A stretch of 27,069 nucleotides of DNA from a virus. A program made the translations under genes and the position numbers. The stretch lies in IMG/VR virus record IMGVR_UViG_3300037234_000191, positions 1 through 27,069 of that record; one strand, 5' to 3'. Positions 7,114 through 14,983 of this stretch are shown here, piece after piece. Under the pieces are notes generated by a model. It had not been told where the DNA came from and did not search any database. It saw only the letters and a program-made list of their open reading frames with translations. Position 1 is the first letter of the stretch, and each line of letters begins with the position of its first letter.

Positions 7114-7893
7114 TTATGGGTTTTCATCAAAACCATTCTCTAAACCATCGGCCTTTAAGAACTCGTACATGGTTTTATACCTTTTCATAGCAACTCTAAT
7201 ATCCTTAGTTGATAGTTTAGTGTAGTTACGCATAGTTTCAAGAACTTGGTTCTTGTTGTATTTTGCACCACCCTTCATATCATCGAATACGGTTTCCCAT
7301 TTTTCCAATATTTCAATCAAACACCTACCAACCTTTATTTCATTTTCGGTTAGTTTCTTTTTGTCTGGATAATCTTGAATAATTTCATTCTCAATTTCGA
7401 TAATAATCTTGTTGATGAAATCATTTAAGATAAGTTTATCACTATCTATACGATAGCTTAGATTTTCATTCGATTCCAGAGAATCGTAATTATCTTCAAA
7501 AGAAGCGAACTGTTTAAGTACCCTATCATCCTTTTGAAGCATTCCTATCAAATAATTCTTACAAATTGTACCATAGTACGAGTAAGCTTTCTTTCCCTGT
7601 TTGGCCTCAAATTTATCAGCCTTGGTTATTAGAAACGATATTGTATCTGCATGTACTTCCTCGAATGTAACAGATTTCCTATAAAGCTTATAGGTTCTGA
7701 TAATTGACTCAACCATCTTTTCAATGGGGTGTCTAAGGAATTTATTGTAGATTTGGTTTCTCTCTATTATGTCATCTGATTCTAAGAATCTAACTACTGC
7801 TTCTTCTTGTTCTGGACCGAAATACAAACCTTTTTTCCTTTTGCGACCCCTTTTCTTTGGGGTCGCATCGGATTTGTTTTCAGTTTTTCCCAT
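7114..7893 (-). CDS. gp55-like sigma factor for late transcription
   Basis: A 259-residue protein with a basic N-terminus (KKRGRKRKK) and a sigma-70 region-2-like core at about residues 50-130: VTFEEVHADTISFLITKADKF followed by KKAYSYYGTICKNYLIGMLQK, the pattern by which sigma factors bind core polymerase and the -10 element. A second helical part at about residues 180-250 (NYTKLSTKDIRVAMKRYKTMY) could play a region-4-like part or bind a coactivator. Length and layout fit phage late sigma factors of the T4 gp55 type. It lies at the end of the unit that starts at 13011, 0 bases after a glycosyltransferase gene, and immediately before the virion block it would control. A plain DNA-binding helical protein is the alternative. 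Confidence 0.7.
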   Translation of the reverse strand: MGKTENKSDATPKKRGRKRKKGLYFGPEQEEAVVRFLESDDIIERNQIYNKFLRHPIEKMVESIIRTYKLYRKSVTFEEVHADTISFLITKADKFEAKQGKKAYSYYGTICKNYLIGMLQKDDRVLKQFASFEDNYDSLESNENLSYRIDSDKLILNDFINKIIIEIENEIIQDYPDKKKLTENEIKVGRCLIEILEKWETVFDDMKGGAKYNKNQVLETMRNYTKLSTKDIRVAMKRYKTMYEFLKADGLENGFDENP

Positions 7894-8697
7894 TTATCTA
7901 GTTTCTTCTTTTTCGTAAGCTACTGCTCTATCGTTGTCAAAGTAGTATTCTTTCTTAGCTTGAGATAACCACCACTTAGCCTCTGTTGGGTCAAGTTCGG
8001 TTCTGTATCCATGAAATAAAGAACCTTCTCTTTGGTTAAGGTGTTTGTAGCCGAATTTAGGGATAACAAATACTCTACTATCTTTGAATGTCATTCTTAA
8101 TAAAAATTCATATACAAAAGTAAGTTTAATACTTGGTTTAAGTCCACCAAACTCTTCGAATAAAGATTTCTTCATTACAACACCATCAATGTTAAAGTTT
8201 TGGTATGCTAATAAAGCACCGTTATCTAAAACACCCATTTCGTCTGAGAAACTTTGTGCCCAAACAGCTTCGTTGGTAAGACCAATGAATTGTTGTTTAG
8301 TATCAACATCAACGATAATAGGCATGAAGATATCAACATCTTCATACGCATTCTTATACTCAACAACATTCTTAAACCAAATCTTAGAATATTCATCATC
8401 TAATTCAAGAATAGAAATCCATTCAGTTTTTGCTGCCTCAACACCGAAGTTAATTTGAGATGCGAAGTCTATTTCGCCATCATTCTCAACTACCACTACG
8501 ATATCTTTTAGTTTTCCATAATCAAAAGAAGATAATTCTTTTGACACATCACTACCCTTAGGTACGACAACTAGGACTGAATCTGGTGTTACAATTTGTT
8601 CCTCAACACTTTTGATAGCGTTAGAGAATAATGGTCTTGTAGAATCATCCAATTCATGTACTGGTAATATTACTGTAATTTGTGTTTGCTCTTTCAT
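7894..8697 (-). CDS. GT-A (family 2-like) glycosyltransferase
   Basis: The N-terminus has the nucleotide-sugar-binding strand of GT2 enzymes (QITVILPVH), and the DXD-like acidic site reads SILELDDEYSK at about residues 96-105. A later segment (NGALLAYQNFNIDGVVMKKSLFEEFGG) is the typical acceptor-side helix region, 'NxDGVVMKKSLF'. At 267 residues it is the size of a single-domain GT-A enzyme without membrane helices, so cytoplasmic. It is three bases after a GT-B gene and directly before the late sigma gene. The sugar and acceptor are unknown; it may act on virion proteins or on the host surface. Confidence 0.75.
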   Translation of the reverse strand: MKEQTQITVILPVHELDDSTRPLFSNAIKSVEEQIVTPDSVLVVVPKGSDVSKELSSFDYGKLKDIVVVVENDGEIDFASQINFGVEAAKTEWISILELDDEYSKIWFKNVVEYKNAYEDVDIFMPIIVDVDTKQQFIGLTNEAVWAQSFSDEMGVLDNGALLAYQNFNIDGVVMKKSLFEEFGGLKPSIKLTFVYEFLLRMTFKDSRVFVIPKFGYKHLNQREGSLFHGYRTELDPTEAKWWLSQAKKEYYFDNDRAVAYEKEETR

Positions 8698-8700
8698 TTT

Positions 8701-9843
8701 TTATGCGTTTGTTTCTGCGTTAGTTTTTTGTGTGATAACTGATTCGAACTCAGCTTTTCTATTACTTACAAGAGTACCGTAAACCTTTTCGATTTCAGTT
8801 CTTTGTTTTTCCATTGTGTAGTTTCCTGTTGTAGCTTCCATACCATTGATAATATCTTGTGGTATTGAGTCTTCAAACCAAACTTTCATGAACGTACCAA
8901 TTAATTCTGGTATATTGATTGTTGTGTTAGTCCAAACACCATTGTTTAATAATAATGTTTCACCATTCTCAACTGTATGCTCCATCCATTCTGGAACCAT
9001 GTTAGGTATTTTTCCGATTACTGGTGTTCCAGATTGCATTGCTTCTAATGGGAATGTTCCAAAACCAGCTGGGTCATCAACCCACACAGCTAAACAAGAC
9101 TTACCTAATTCCTCAGCAAATTGGTCTTTTGGCATACCTCTAAGTTCTTTGAAGGTAACAAATTTATAGATTGGGTATTGTAAGTAGAATGCATTAGCAA
9201 TCTTCTTAGCATCACCGTGATTTCTAGTAACAATTGATACTACTGGAATCTTAGGTTTATCACTTGGCTTAAACTCGTCAGAAATTCCAACAGGGATAAT
9301 GTGAGTGTTAATACCATTGAAAAGACTAGTAATATAATCAGCTTGTTTTTGTGATGTTGTAATAACATCATAGAATCCGAAGTCAGTATGCCATTTCTTA
9401 CCAATTGGTAATAATTCTAGTAAGTAGTCATAACTTTGAGAGAATACAACCTTCTTGCAAGGGAATTTCTTAACTTGGTCCATAATATTAGCAAATATTT
9501 CTGGTATGATAATGAAATCAGATGGTGTAACATTAAGTTGTTGACCTTCAATTGAAATGTGTGGTAATTCTGCATATTCTTTACCTAACCAATCATCAAT
9601 ACCCATACTTTGTTCATCACCATGTAATTTATAGTCATTTTTCTCATGCATAATGTATGCCTTATAACCTAAGTCATTTAATACTTTTACATGTTCATAA
9701 ATGTTAGCAACACCAGCAACTGGGTTGCCCATGGTGTCAAGTGTAAAGAAGTAAAACGCAAAGTCTTTATTGTCTAATTGATTCAATAATAAAGCAACTT
9801 GCTCTTCTTGTGTTTTTTCTGGTAGGTTTGTTTGTTCTGCCAT
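8701..9843 (-). CDS. GT-B (family 4-like) glycosyltransferase
   Basis: Two-domain GT-B enzyme, 380 residues. The N-terminal domain contains FAFYFFTLDTMGNPVAGVANIYEHVKVLNDLG, a loop and helix before the nucleotide-sugar cleft; the C-terminal domain begins near residue 200 (VVSIVTRNHGDAKKIANAF) and carries the GT4-type acidic donor site FGTFPLEAMQSGTPVIG at about 261-277, where the two positions of the E-x7-E motif are partly replaced. No membrane segment. It is the first of a pair with the 7894-8697 GT-A gene. Between its stop and the upstream gene lies a tandem TAA run (9868-9882). Donor and acceptor are not inferable. Confidence 0.75.
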   Translation of the reverse strand: MAEQTNLPEKTQEEQVALLLNQLDNKDFAFYFFTLDTMGNPVAGVANIYEHVKVLNDLGYKAYIMHEKNDYKLHGDEQSMGIDDWLGKEYAELPHISIEGQQLNVTPSDFIIIPEIFANIMDQVKKFPCKKVVFSQSYDYLLELLPIGKKWHTDFGFYDVITTSQKQADYITSLFNGINTHIIPVGISDEFKPSDKPKIPVVSIVTRNHGDAKKIANAFYLQYPIYKFVTFKELRGMPKDQFAEELGKSCLAVWVDDPAGFGTFPLEAMQSGTPVIGKIPNMVPEWMEHTVENGETLLLNNGVWTNTTINIPELIGTFMKVWFEDSIPQDIINGMEATTGNYTMEKQRTEIEKVYGTLVSNRKAEFESVITQKTNAETNA

Positions 9844-9867
9844 TTTAGTTTGTTTTAATTTTTAATA

Positions 9868-9882
9868 TTATTATTATTATTA
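9868..9882 (-). repeat. Five tandem TAA triplets at the end of the 118-aa gene
   Basis: The stop codon of the gene at 9880-10236 is the first of five consecutive in-frame TAA triplets on the minus strand. This is a trinucleotide microsatellite that doubles as a redundant stop; it could vary in length without affecting either neighbour. Confidence 0.75.
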
Positions 9883-10236
9883 TTCGACTTCTTTTATGAT
9901 ACCATAACTTAGTAATGTATTGAAGGCCATCTTGAATGACACTGGAGTCTTGCTCATCGCATTTTCAAATCCTAGTGAATCGTCAAGTTCTTCTTGGAAT
10001 GTGAATATAATTTCTAAACACATTCTAATTACATCGTATTTTGGACCATCTATCTCTGGTCCTTTATCGTATTCTCTACTTATTACGGTAGTTCCTATTG
10101 GTTTGCATTCTTCATCATAGTTAGTTTTAGTTTCCGTCTCAACACCTTTTTCATCTTTCGATGTTATTAATAGTTTTCCAAACGTATCTAAATCTATTGT
10201 GAATATACTACCACCTATATCAATTAAATCCTCCAT
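9880..10236 (-). CDS. Hypothetical protein, 118 aa
   Basis: No family recognised. The longer frame from 10272 would overlap the upstream gene by 35 bases; the ATG at 10236 leaves a one-base gap after that gene's TAA and gives a normal junction, so I take MEDLIDIGG as the N-terminus. The N-terminal half is a beta-rich stretch (GSIFTIDLDTFGKLLITS), the C-terminal half helical (YDVIRMCLEIIFTFQEELDDSLGF and KMAFNTLLSYGIIKEVE), acidic overall, with no signal or membrane segment. It is coupled with the HAD-like protein gene, which may be its functional partner. Confidence 0.55.
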   Translation of the reverse strand: MEDLIDIGGSIFTIDLDTFGKLLITSKDEKGVETETKTNYDEECKPIGTTVISREYDKGPEIDGPKYDVIRMCLEIIFTFQEELDDSLGFENAMSKTPVSFKMAFNTLLSYGIIKEVE

Positions 10237-10237
10237 A

Positions 10238-10876
10238 TTATAATTCCTCAAAATCTGCTGTTTTAGTTCCAAAAATCTTATCTCTTAATTCTTGGTTATT
10301 CATAAATTCAAATAAATCATCAATTTCGAAATCAGCCTTAACATCTTTATTGTAAGATGTATTAACTTTAACTGATATTTTACCAGATGGTTTAACTTCT
10401 AACGCTGTTGGACATGCAGTAACCAAAACATCAAGACCTTCCCATTTATCAGCATATGTAGTAACAAATCTAATGTTAGATGCTTTGCAAAGTGTTTTAG
10501 ATAGAAAGAAGAATGTAGATGGGATGCTCATAGCTGCTTCTCTACTAACTAATTCAAATTCGTGTTCTTCTTCATCCCTCATCTCCATTAAAAAGTTATT
10601 GAAGTGAGTCATGATATTACTATGAGTCTGGTCAGCATGACCAAAAATCTCTAGTGCTGCTTCCATATAAAGAAACTTTTTCATGTCCATCTCATCTTCA
10701 AAATTAACTAACTCATGAGTCATAAGGTTAAAATCGGTTATTGGATGTTCTTTAAGGTCGAAGCTAATTGCTTTACCTTCTTCGTCTATACCAGTATCTC
10801 TATACTTTTCGTATGTATAAGCAAACTGACTTATGTAGTCCCTAAGGACATCATTTAATGTGATTCCTACTTTCAT
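10238..10876 (-). CDS. HAD-superfamily nucleotidase-like protein lacking catalytic aspartates
   Basis: The start KVGITLNDVLRDYISQF aligns with the HAD motif I of 5'-nucleotidase-like proteins (IDLDGVLRDF), but both catalytic aspartates are gone (DLDG reads TLND). The motif-II-like serine is in ELVSREAAMSIPSTFFFLSK (about residues 107-126), a lysine that could be motif III is in ADKWEGLDV, and the motif IV position reads VLVTACP where active enzymes have LIDDNP, followed by KPSGKISVKVNTSYN. Whole-protein layout and 212-residue length fit that family. My reading is therefore a HAD pseudoenzyme, perhaps a nucleotide-binding or scaffold protein. Sequence comparison is from memory, so confidence is moderate. 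It is 36 bases from the PhoH gene and one base from the 118-aa gene. Confidence 0.45.
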   Translation of the reverse strand: MKVGITLNDVLRDYISQFAYTYEKYRDTGIDEEGKAISFDLKEHPITDFNLMTHELVNFEDEMDMKKFLYMEAALEIFGHADQTHSNIMTHFNNFLMEMRDEEEHEFELVSREAAMSIPSTFFFLSKTLCKASNIRFVTTYADKWEGLDVLVTACPTALEVKPSGKISVKVNTSYNKDVKADFEIDDLFEFMNNQELRDKIFGTKTADFEEL

Positions 10877-10912
10877 GTACTAAAAATATAATAAAATTGT
10901 TATAAGTAAACC

Positions 10913-11764
10913 TTACCATTTGAAATTCTTATTAAACCATAGGTTTATTTTTCTAATAAACTTAGTAGTTTTCTTTTTCTTGTAAGATTTAGGTGGTGTA
11001 GGGTTAGCCCCTTCCCTTATTACTCTTGACTTTGGTGGGTTTGGTTTTTCTGGAATAATATTAGGTTTGTAATTTTCAAGTATAAGCGAAATCAATGGGT
11101 TTCTGACAATTTCAGATTCATCAAATTCAATAGTTCCTATTGGTTCTAACTTACCGTGTTTATCAATCGCATCATAAAGACCGCTCTTTCTAAAGTCGGT
11201 GTATCTATCCGATTGGTCAAGGTCACCAGATATTATGAACTTAGTACTGTGTCCAATTCTAGTTAAAAGCGTTTTCATTTGATTTGGTGACATATTCTGT
11301 GCCTCTTCCATAACAAGTATGGTATTATCGATAGTCTTACCTCTAATGAAACCTAAACCACCAACAACTATAATCCCTTCTTCTTCTAGTTTAACTCGTT
11401 TACCAGAGCCAACAACCTTATCAATGATGTCAATTGATGGTGCCACGAATGGGTCAAGCTTCTCACGAAGAGAACCTGGTAAATAACCAACTTTTTCCTC
11501 AGCCTCAACAGCTGGGTTTATTATTAATATCTTATTATATTGATTTGACGTGTTTTGAAGTAATTCAATTGCTCTAGCGATTGCCACATAGCTTTTACCA
11601 ACCCCAGCTGGACCTGTCGCTAATACGATTTCTTTATCGGTTATTAAATTTGCAAATTCCTTTTGTTTATGGTTTTTACATTTAAGTCTGTGTTTCTTTG
11701 GTAGAATTGAATTAACTGGTGAAAGTTGTTCTTTTTCGTCTTCTATTTTTATTCTTTTTCCCAT
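10913..11764 (-). CDS. phoH: PhoH-like ATPase
   Basis: A 283-residue P-loop protein with all PhoH signatures: Walker A GPAGVGKS at residues 51-58, a SLREKLDPF-type loop (residues about 98-106, the PhoH 'PGdl.eKl.Py' segment), Walker B TILVMEEAQN at about 148-157 and GDLDQSD at 180-186 (sensor-like). PhoH proteins are cytoplasmic ATPases with suggested RNA-helicase or RNA-metabolism roles; they are common in T4-like phages. The C-terminal 50 residues are basic and proline/lysine-rich (KPNPPKSR, SYKKKKTTKF), possibly for nucleic acid binding. Gene spacing to Pth2 is 15 bases, so one transcript is likely. phoH in phages is often host-phosphate-linked, but no such site is seen here. Confidence 0.9.
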   Translation of the reverse strand: MGKRIKIEDEKEQLSPVNSILPKKHRLKCKNHKQKEFANLITDKEIVLATGPAGVGKSYVAIARAIELLQNTSNQYNKILIINPAVEAEEKVGYLPGSLREKLDPFVAPSIDIIDKVVGSGKRVKLEEEGIIVVGGLGFIRGKTIDNTILVMEEAQNMSPNQMKTLLTRIGHSTKFIISGDLDQSDRYTDFRKSGLYDAIDKHGKLEPIGTIEFDESEIVRNPLISLILENYKPNIIPEKPNPPKSRVIREGANPTPPKSYKKKKTTKFIRKINLWFNKNFKW

Positions 11765-11779
11765 ATTATGTTATCACTA

Positions 11780-12139
11780 TTAATATAATTTTAAATGTTT
11801 TGTTATTTTGTCAATATATTCTGAGTTATTGGGTCCAATAGCAAGACAAGTCTTGGTTGGTACACCATTAAATTCAGTTCTTCCAGCATCTGTGATATAG
11901 TTAGCTTCTAACCCAGATTCTAATGCTTTCTTATGTAATTCTAATAATTCTTCTTCTGAATGTATTTGAAGACAAATCTTAGTTTGCCCACCCTTTAACC
12001 ATTCAGTTAAATCAATTTTATTAGCTGCTTCATCCACATAATTTCTAAGTATAAATGCCATCGAAGCGTGAGAACCTTGGGCAATCTCTTTACCACGTCT
12101 CATCTTAAGGTCTTTACGGATTAATATTACTTGTTTCAT
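11780..12139 (-). CDS. pth2: Peptidyl-tRNA hydrolase, Pth2 (archaeal/eukaryotic) type
   Basis: A 119-residue protein that starts with the Pth2 hallmark: QVILIRKDLKMRRGKEIAQGSHAS, where the conserved K, GK and QxSHA residues line the active site, and continues with the ITDAGRTEF and TCLAIGP motifs near the C-terminus. Pth2 frees tRNA from peptidyl-tRNA that drops off stalled ribosomes; bacteria normally use the unrelated Pth1. The usual cysteine or alanine after AQ is glycine. Its start overlaps the stop of the preceding gene (ATGA), and it is 15 bases from PhoH. The role is probably to keep translation going during infection. Confidence 0.85.
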   Translation of the reverse strand: MKQVILIRKDLKMRRGKEIAQGSHASMAFILRNYVDEAANKIDLTEWLKGGQTKICLQIHSEEELLELHKKALESGLEANYITDAGRTEFNGVPTKTCLAIGPNNSEYIDKITKHLKLY

Positions 12140-13011
12140 TTTTGGTCTTTCTTTTCTTTATCATCATATCTTTTATCTAACTCTTCATCTCTGTATTGTT
12201 CATAGATTGATTCGCCATTTTTAGTTACTTCTGCTTTGAATTTAATCACATGATAACCACCGTATTCAACTATCTTATCGAATCCAGTTATTTTATATTC
12301 AAATTCATGTAAATCCTTAGCACCTAAAGTATTGTAAGAAATAAACATAACCTTATCAACATCTAAGAAATCACCCACTCTAGGGTTCTTAATAGCTTTC
12401 TTTATTTCACTAAGAAATAATCTACTTCGTCTATTGTATTCATCTGGATATATAGAGATATAAAATTCTAGTAATTTATCAGTTTGTGAGACTGTTCTTA
12501 TGTTCATCTTCTTAGTGTAATCTTCGATATTGAATTTAACGACACCTTCTCTTTCACAACTAATAACACGTTCTGGTTTCTCATGTGTAGAGTTTGTTGC
12601 TTCACCCATACTAATAGTAATTGGGTCGTTGTTAACTAATAATTCTAGTGGATAACTGTCAAACCCATCCATTTTAATCTTGGATAAACTTACCTTCCCT
12701 AAATTACTATCGTCAATCTTAGTTTGTTCTGTTATCATGAATCCATCTTCATCATAACCAACAACTTTAGTTTTGTACTTTTTAGATTCCTCAAGGACCT
12801 TGTACGTTCTCCAACGTAATTCTTGTACTTGTTGTGTAACTTCCCCTTGTTTAAGGGCATCAGCTAAAGAACCTTGTCGGTGTCTTTGGTTTTGTGTAGT
12901 GTGACTGCCTAAATCAATACCACCATCTTGTTTTAACGCAGCATTTTCAACTGAAGATAAGGTCATTGATATTAAACCTATCTTATTCTTAACCCATTTT
13001 TTAATATTCAT
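12136..13011 (-). CDS. Conserved phage hypothetical protein, 291 aa
   Basis: Not assigned. It begins with a positively charged segment (MNIKKWVKNKIGLISMTLSS), then a Gln/His-rich helical part (HTTQNQRHRQGSLADALKQG; VTQQVQELRWRTYKVLEESK), followed by a beta-rich domain (residues about 100-270; GVVKFNIEDYTKKMNIR, FEYKITGFDKIVEYGGYHVIKFKAEV) and ends in a charged tail (DEELDKRYDDKEKKDQK). It is the first gene of a unit that also codes for Pth2, PhoH and the late sigma factor. The 51-base gap before it is AT-rich and without a clear promoter match. A function in early or middle takeover, or an internal virion protein, are both possible; nothing decides. Confidence 0.55.
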   Translation of the reverse strand: MNIKKWVKNKIGLISMTLSSVENAALKQDGGIDLGSHTTQNQRHRQGSLADALKQGEVTQQVQELRWRTYKVLEESKKYKTKVVGYDEDGFMITEQTKIDDSNLGKVSLSKIKMDGFDSYPLELLVNNDPITISMGEATNSTHEKPERVISCEREGVVKFNIEDYTKKMNIRTVSQTDKLLEFYISIYPDEYNRRSRLFLSEIKKAIKNPRVGDFLDVDKVMFISYNTLGAKDLHEFEYKITGFDKIVEYGGYHVIKFKAEVTKNGESIYEQYRDEELDKRYDDKEKKDQK

Positions 13012-13062
13012 GTAATAAATTTACATATATTTAGTAATAAGTAAATATTAGTTTGCTTTTAA

Positions 13063-13992
13063 TTATCTTCTGGGTCTACTTCGTCTATTAATTATAGGTT
13101 TTAATTTTTTTTGTATTGTTGATTTTAATTTTTGAGTTTTAGTGGTTTTAGGTTCTGATTTATCTGTAACTATATTTTTAGTTGGTGTTGTCAATTCTTT
13201 TGGGGGTGAAGGTTTATCAATATTTGTTGGTGTATCAATATTATCACCATTAATTATTTCACAAATCTCTATCACACTATTTTTTGACTCATTTAAAAAA
13301 TTGTATGTGTTTATTGGGCTTTTAACTCTTATATCCGAATTCATAACTGAGATATCACTATCAGTATGTTTAACTAAAGAATGACTTGGTTTAATACATA
13401 TTATATTTTTATTTGCTAGTCTATTGCTAACTTGTTGCCAAACACCGCTACTTTTAGTAGGGTTTGATATCCATCTAGATGGACGTATTTCCATAATATT
13501 GAACTCTATAGCATTCATAGCTATATTGGTGTATATTGCTCCACCATCTACCCATCTATTACCCAAACCCCATCTATTACCTTTAATTTCTTCCTTGCTA
13601 CATAAATGCAATGACATAACACCTATGTTATTATTATTATTTATAGTGTTAGCCATTAGTGTTATTGTTGTATCTATAAATGAATTACACAACGTAAAAT
13701 CATCATCTAATTGTATAATATAATCAAATTCAGTTTCTTTTAGTGGGTTAAATAGATTGTTTATTGTTTTCCAATACCCTCTTTTACCGTTGTTTTCTTC
13801 GGTATTAATAATTTCAATATTACTTAAAGAGTTTTTTATAGTTTTATATCGTTTGTCTGTAGAACAGTCATTAGAAACTATAATTCTAATATTATGAATA
13901 GTAGGTTGTTTTTGTAGTTGTGTAATTAAGGTTAATAGATTATTATACCTATTGTAACTAGATATAAGAACAATAATTTTATTTGACTCCAT
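13063..13992 (-). CDS. GT2 glycosyltransferase with basic C-terminal tail
   Basis: The N-terminus has the GT2 start (IIVLISSYNRYNNLL, residues 6-20), NDCSTDKRY nucleotide-site strand, NGKRGYW, and the DXD motif IIQLDDDFTL at 92-101. Downstream, NRWVDGGAIYTNIAM fits the acceptor segment. The last 50 residues are a Pro/Lys/Thr-rich, positively charged linker (PPKELTTPTK, KTTKTQKLKS, IINRRSRPRR), unusual for the family and perhaps a membrane or partner-binding tail. It overlaps the end of the epimerase gene by 14 bases and is the last gene of the glycan operon (next is a 51-base AT-rich gap). Donor unknown. Confidence 0.8.
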   Translation of the reverse strand: MESNKIIVLISSYNRYNNLLTLITQLQKQPTIHNIRIIVSNDCSTDKRYKTIKNSLSNIEIINTEENNGKRGYWKTINNLFNPLKETEFDYIIQLDDDFTLCNSFIDTTITLMANTINNNNNIGVMSLHLCSKEEIKGNRWGLGNRWVDGGAIYTNIAMNAIEFNIMEIRPSRWISNPTKSSGVWQQVSNRLANKNIICIKPSHSLVKHTDSDISVMNSDIRVKSPINTYNFLNESKNSVIEICEIINGDNIDTPTNIDKPSPPKELTTPTKNIVTDKSEPKTTKTQKLKSTIQKKLKPIINRRSRPRR

Positions 13993-14983
13993 AATTTTCT
14001 AATATTTTACAGATATATTTAGATGACTTACCATCACCATAAGGACATTTAGTATTTACGTTATAATTTTTGATATGTTCATTAAATACAGTTTTAAGTT
14101 TTGTTGGGTCGCTAACCATAAAACTAGTTAAGCCAACAGATTCTGGTCTTTCGGTTATTTTCCTACAAACCAATGCCTTTTTATTAAAGAAAGAACACTC
14201 TTCTTGTATACCACCACTATCAGTAATAACCATTTTTGTCTTAACTAATAACTTAATTAAATCTTCATGAATTAATGGTTGTATTATTTTTACATTAGTT
14301 AAGTGATGTTTTTCTTTTTGAACATTAGGATTTGGGTGTAATGGTAATATAAATTCAAGTTCTTTGTTATCTAAAGCTAAACTATTTATTTCTTTAAACC
14401 AAGACCCTATATCATCGTGATTTTCCCTTCTGTGCATCGTAACTAATACCTTATTAGTGTATTCGCAGTCTTTTTTATATGGTAATAAGTTGTCTAATAC
14501 AGTGTTGCCAACAACGTGACAATCACCACTAACATTTTCATTTAATAAGTTTGATTTACTATTGTCTGTTGGACATAAATTTATTGATGCTATTGACCCG
14601 ACAATACATCGATTATATTCTTCTGGGTATGGATTTTCAAAATCATATGTTCTTAAACCAGCTTCTAAATGTATAACTTTAATTTTTCTGTGCATTGAGG
14701 TTATAGCTAACCCCATAACTGATGTCGTATCTCCTTGAACTAAAACGTATTCTATACCTTCGAAACATTTATCTGGTATACTTAAACAGTTTTTCATAAC
14801 AGAATCTAATCGGTTACCAGTATAATTAACCATGGTTAAATTAAAATCTGCACCCTCTGGTACAATATCTTTATGTTGACCTGTAAATAATGTTTTAAAT
14901 TTAATACCTCTTTTAGTCATTTCAATTATAAGTGGTTTAACTTTAATATATTCTGGTCTAGTTCCGTAGGTTAATAAAATCAT
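13979..14983 (-). CDS. wecB: UDP-N-acetylglucosamine 2-epimerase (non-hydrolysing, WecB type)
   Basis: All family motifs are visible: GTRPE (7-11), QGDTTS (83-88), HLEAGLRT (105-112), PYPEEYNR (118-125), MHRREN (183-188), LPLHPNP (213-219), DSGGIQEE (255-262) and TERPE (277-281). The Asp, Glu and His residues of the active site (D85, E107, E121/122, H184 by analogy) are kept, so the enzyme should interconvert UDP-GlcNAc and UDP-ManNAc, giving an activated sugar precursor for glycan assembly. At 334 residues it is slightly shorter than the usual 360-380. It overlaps the previous methyltransferase gene as ATGA and the next GT gene by 14 bases. Host UDP-GlcNAc is the likely substrate pool. Confidence 0.9.
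   Translation of the reverse strand: MILLTYGTRPEYIKVKPLIIEMTKRGIKFKTLFTGQHKDIVPEGADFNLTMVNYTGNRLDSVMKNCLSIPDKCFEGIEYVLVQGDTTSVMGLAITSMHRKIKVIHLEAGLRTYDFENPYPEEYNRCIVGSIASINLCPTDNSKSNLLNENVSGDCHVVGNTVLDNLLPYKKDCEYTNKVLVTMHRRENHDDIGSWFKEINSLALDNKELEFILPLHPNPNVQKEKHHLTNVKIIQPLIHEDLIKLLVKTKMVITDSGGIQEECSFFNKKALVCRKITERPESVGLTSFMVSDPTKLKTVFNEHIKNYNVNTKCPYGDGKSSKYICKILENYGVK

Noticed and set aside
13027-13048. AT-only inverted repeat (ATATTTA / TAAATAT) in the gap before 13011
   Set aside because: Seven-base arms of only A and T with an eight-base loop are too weak for a terminator and too common in this DNA to call an operator.
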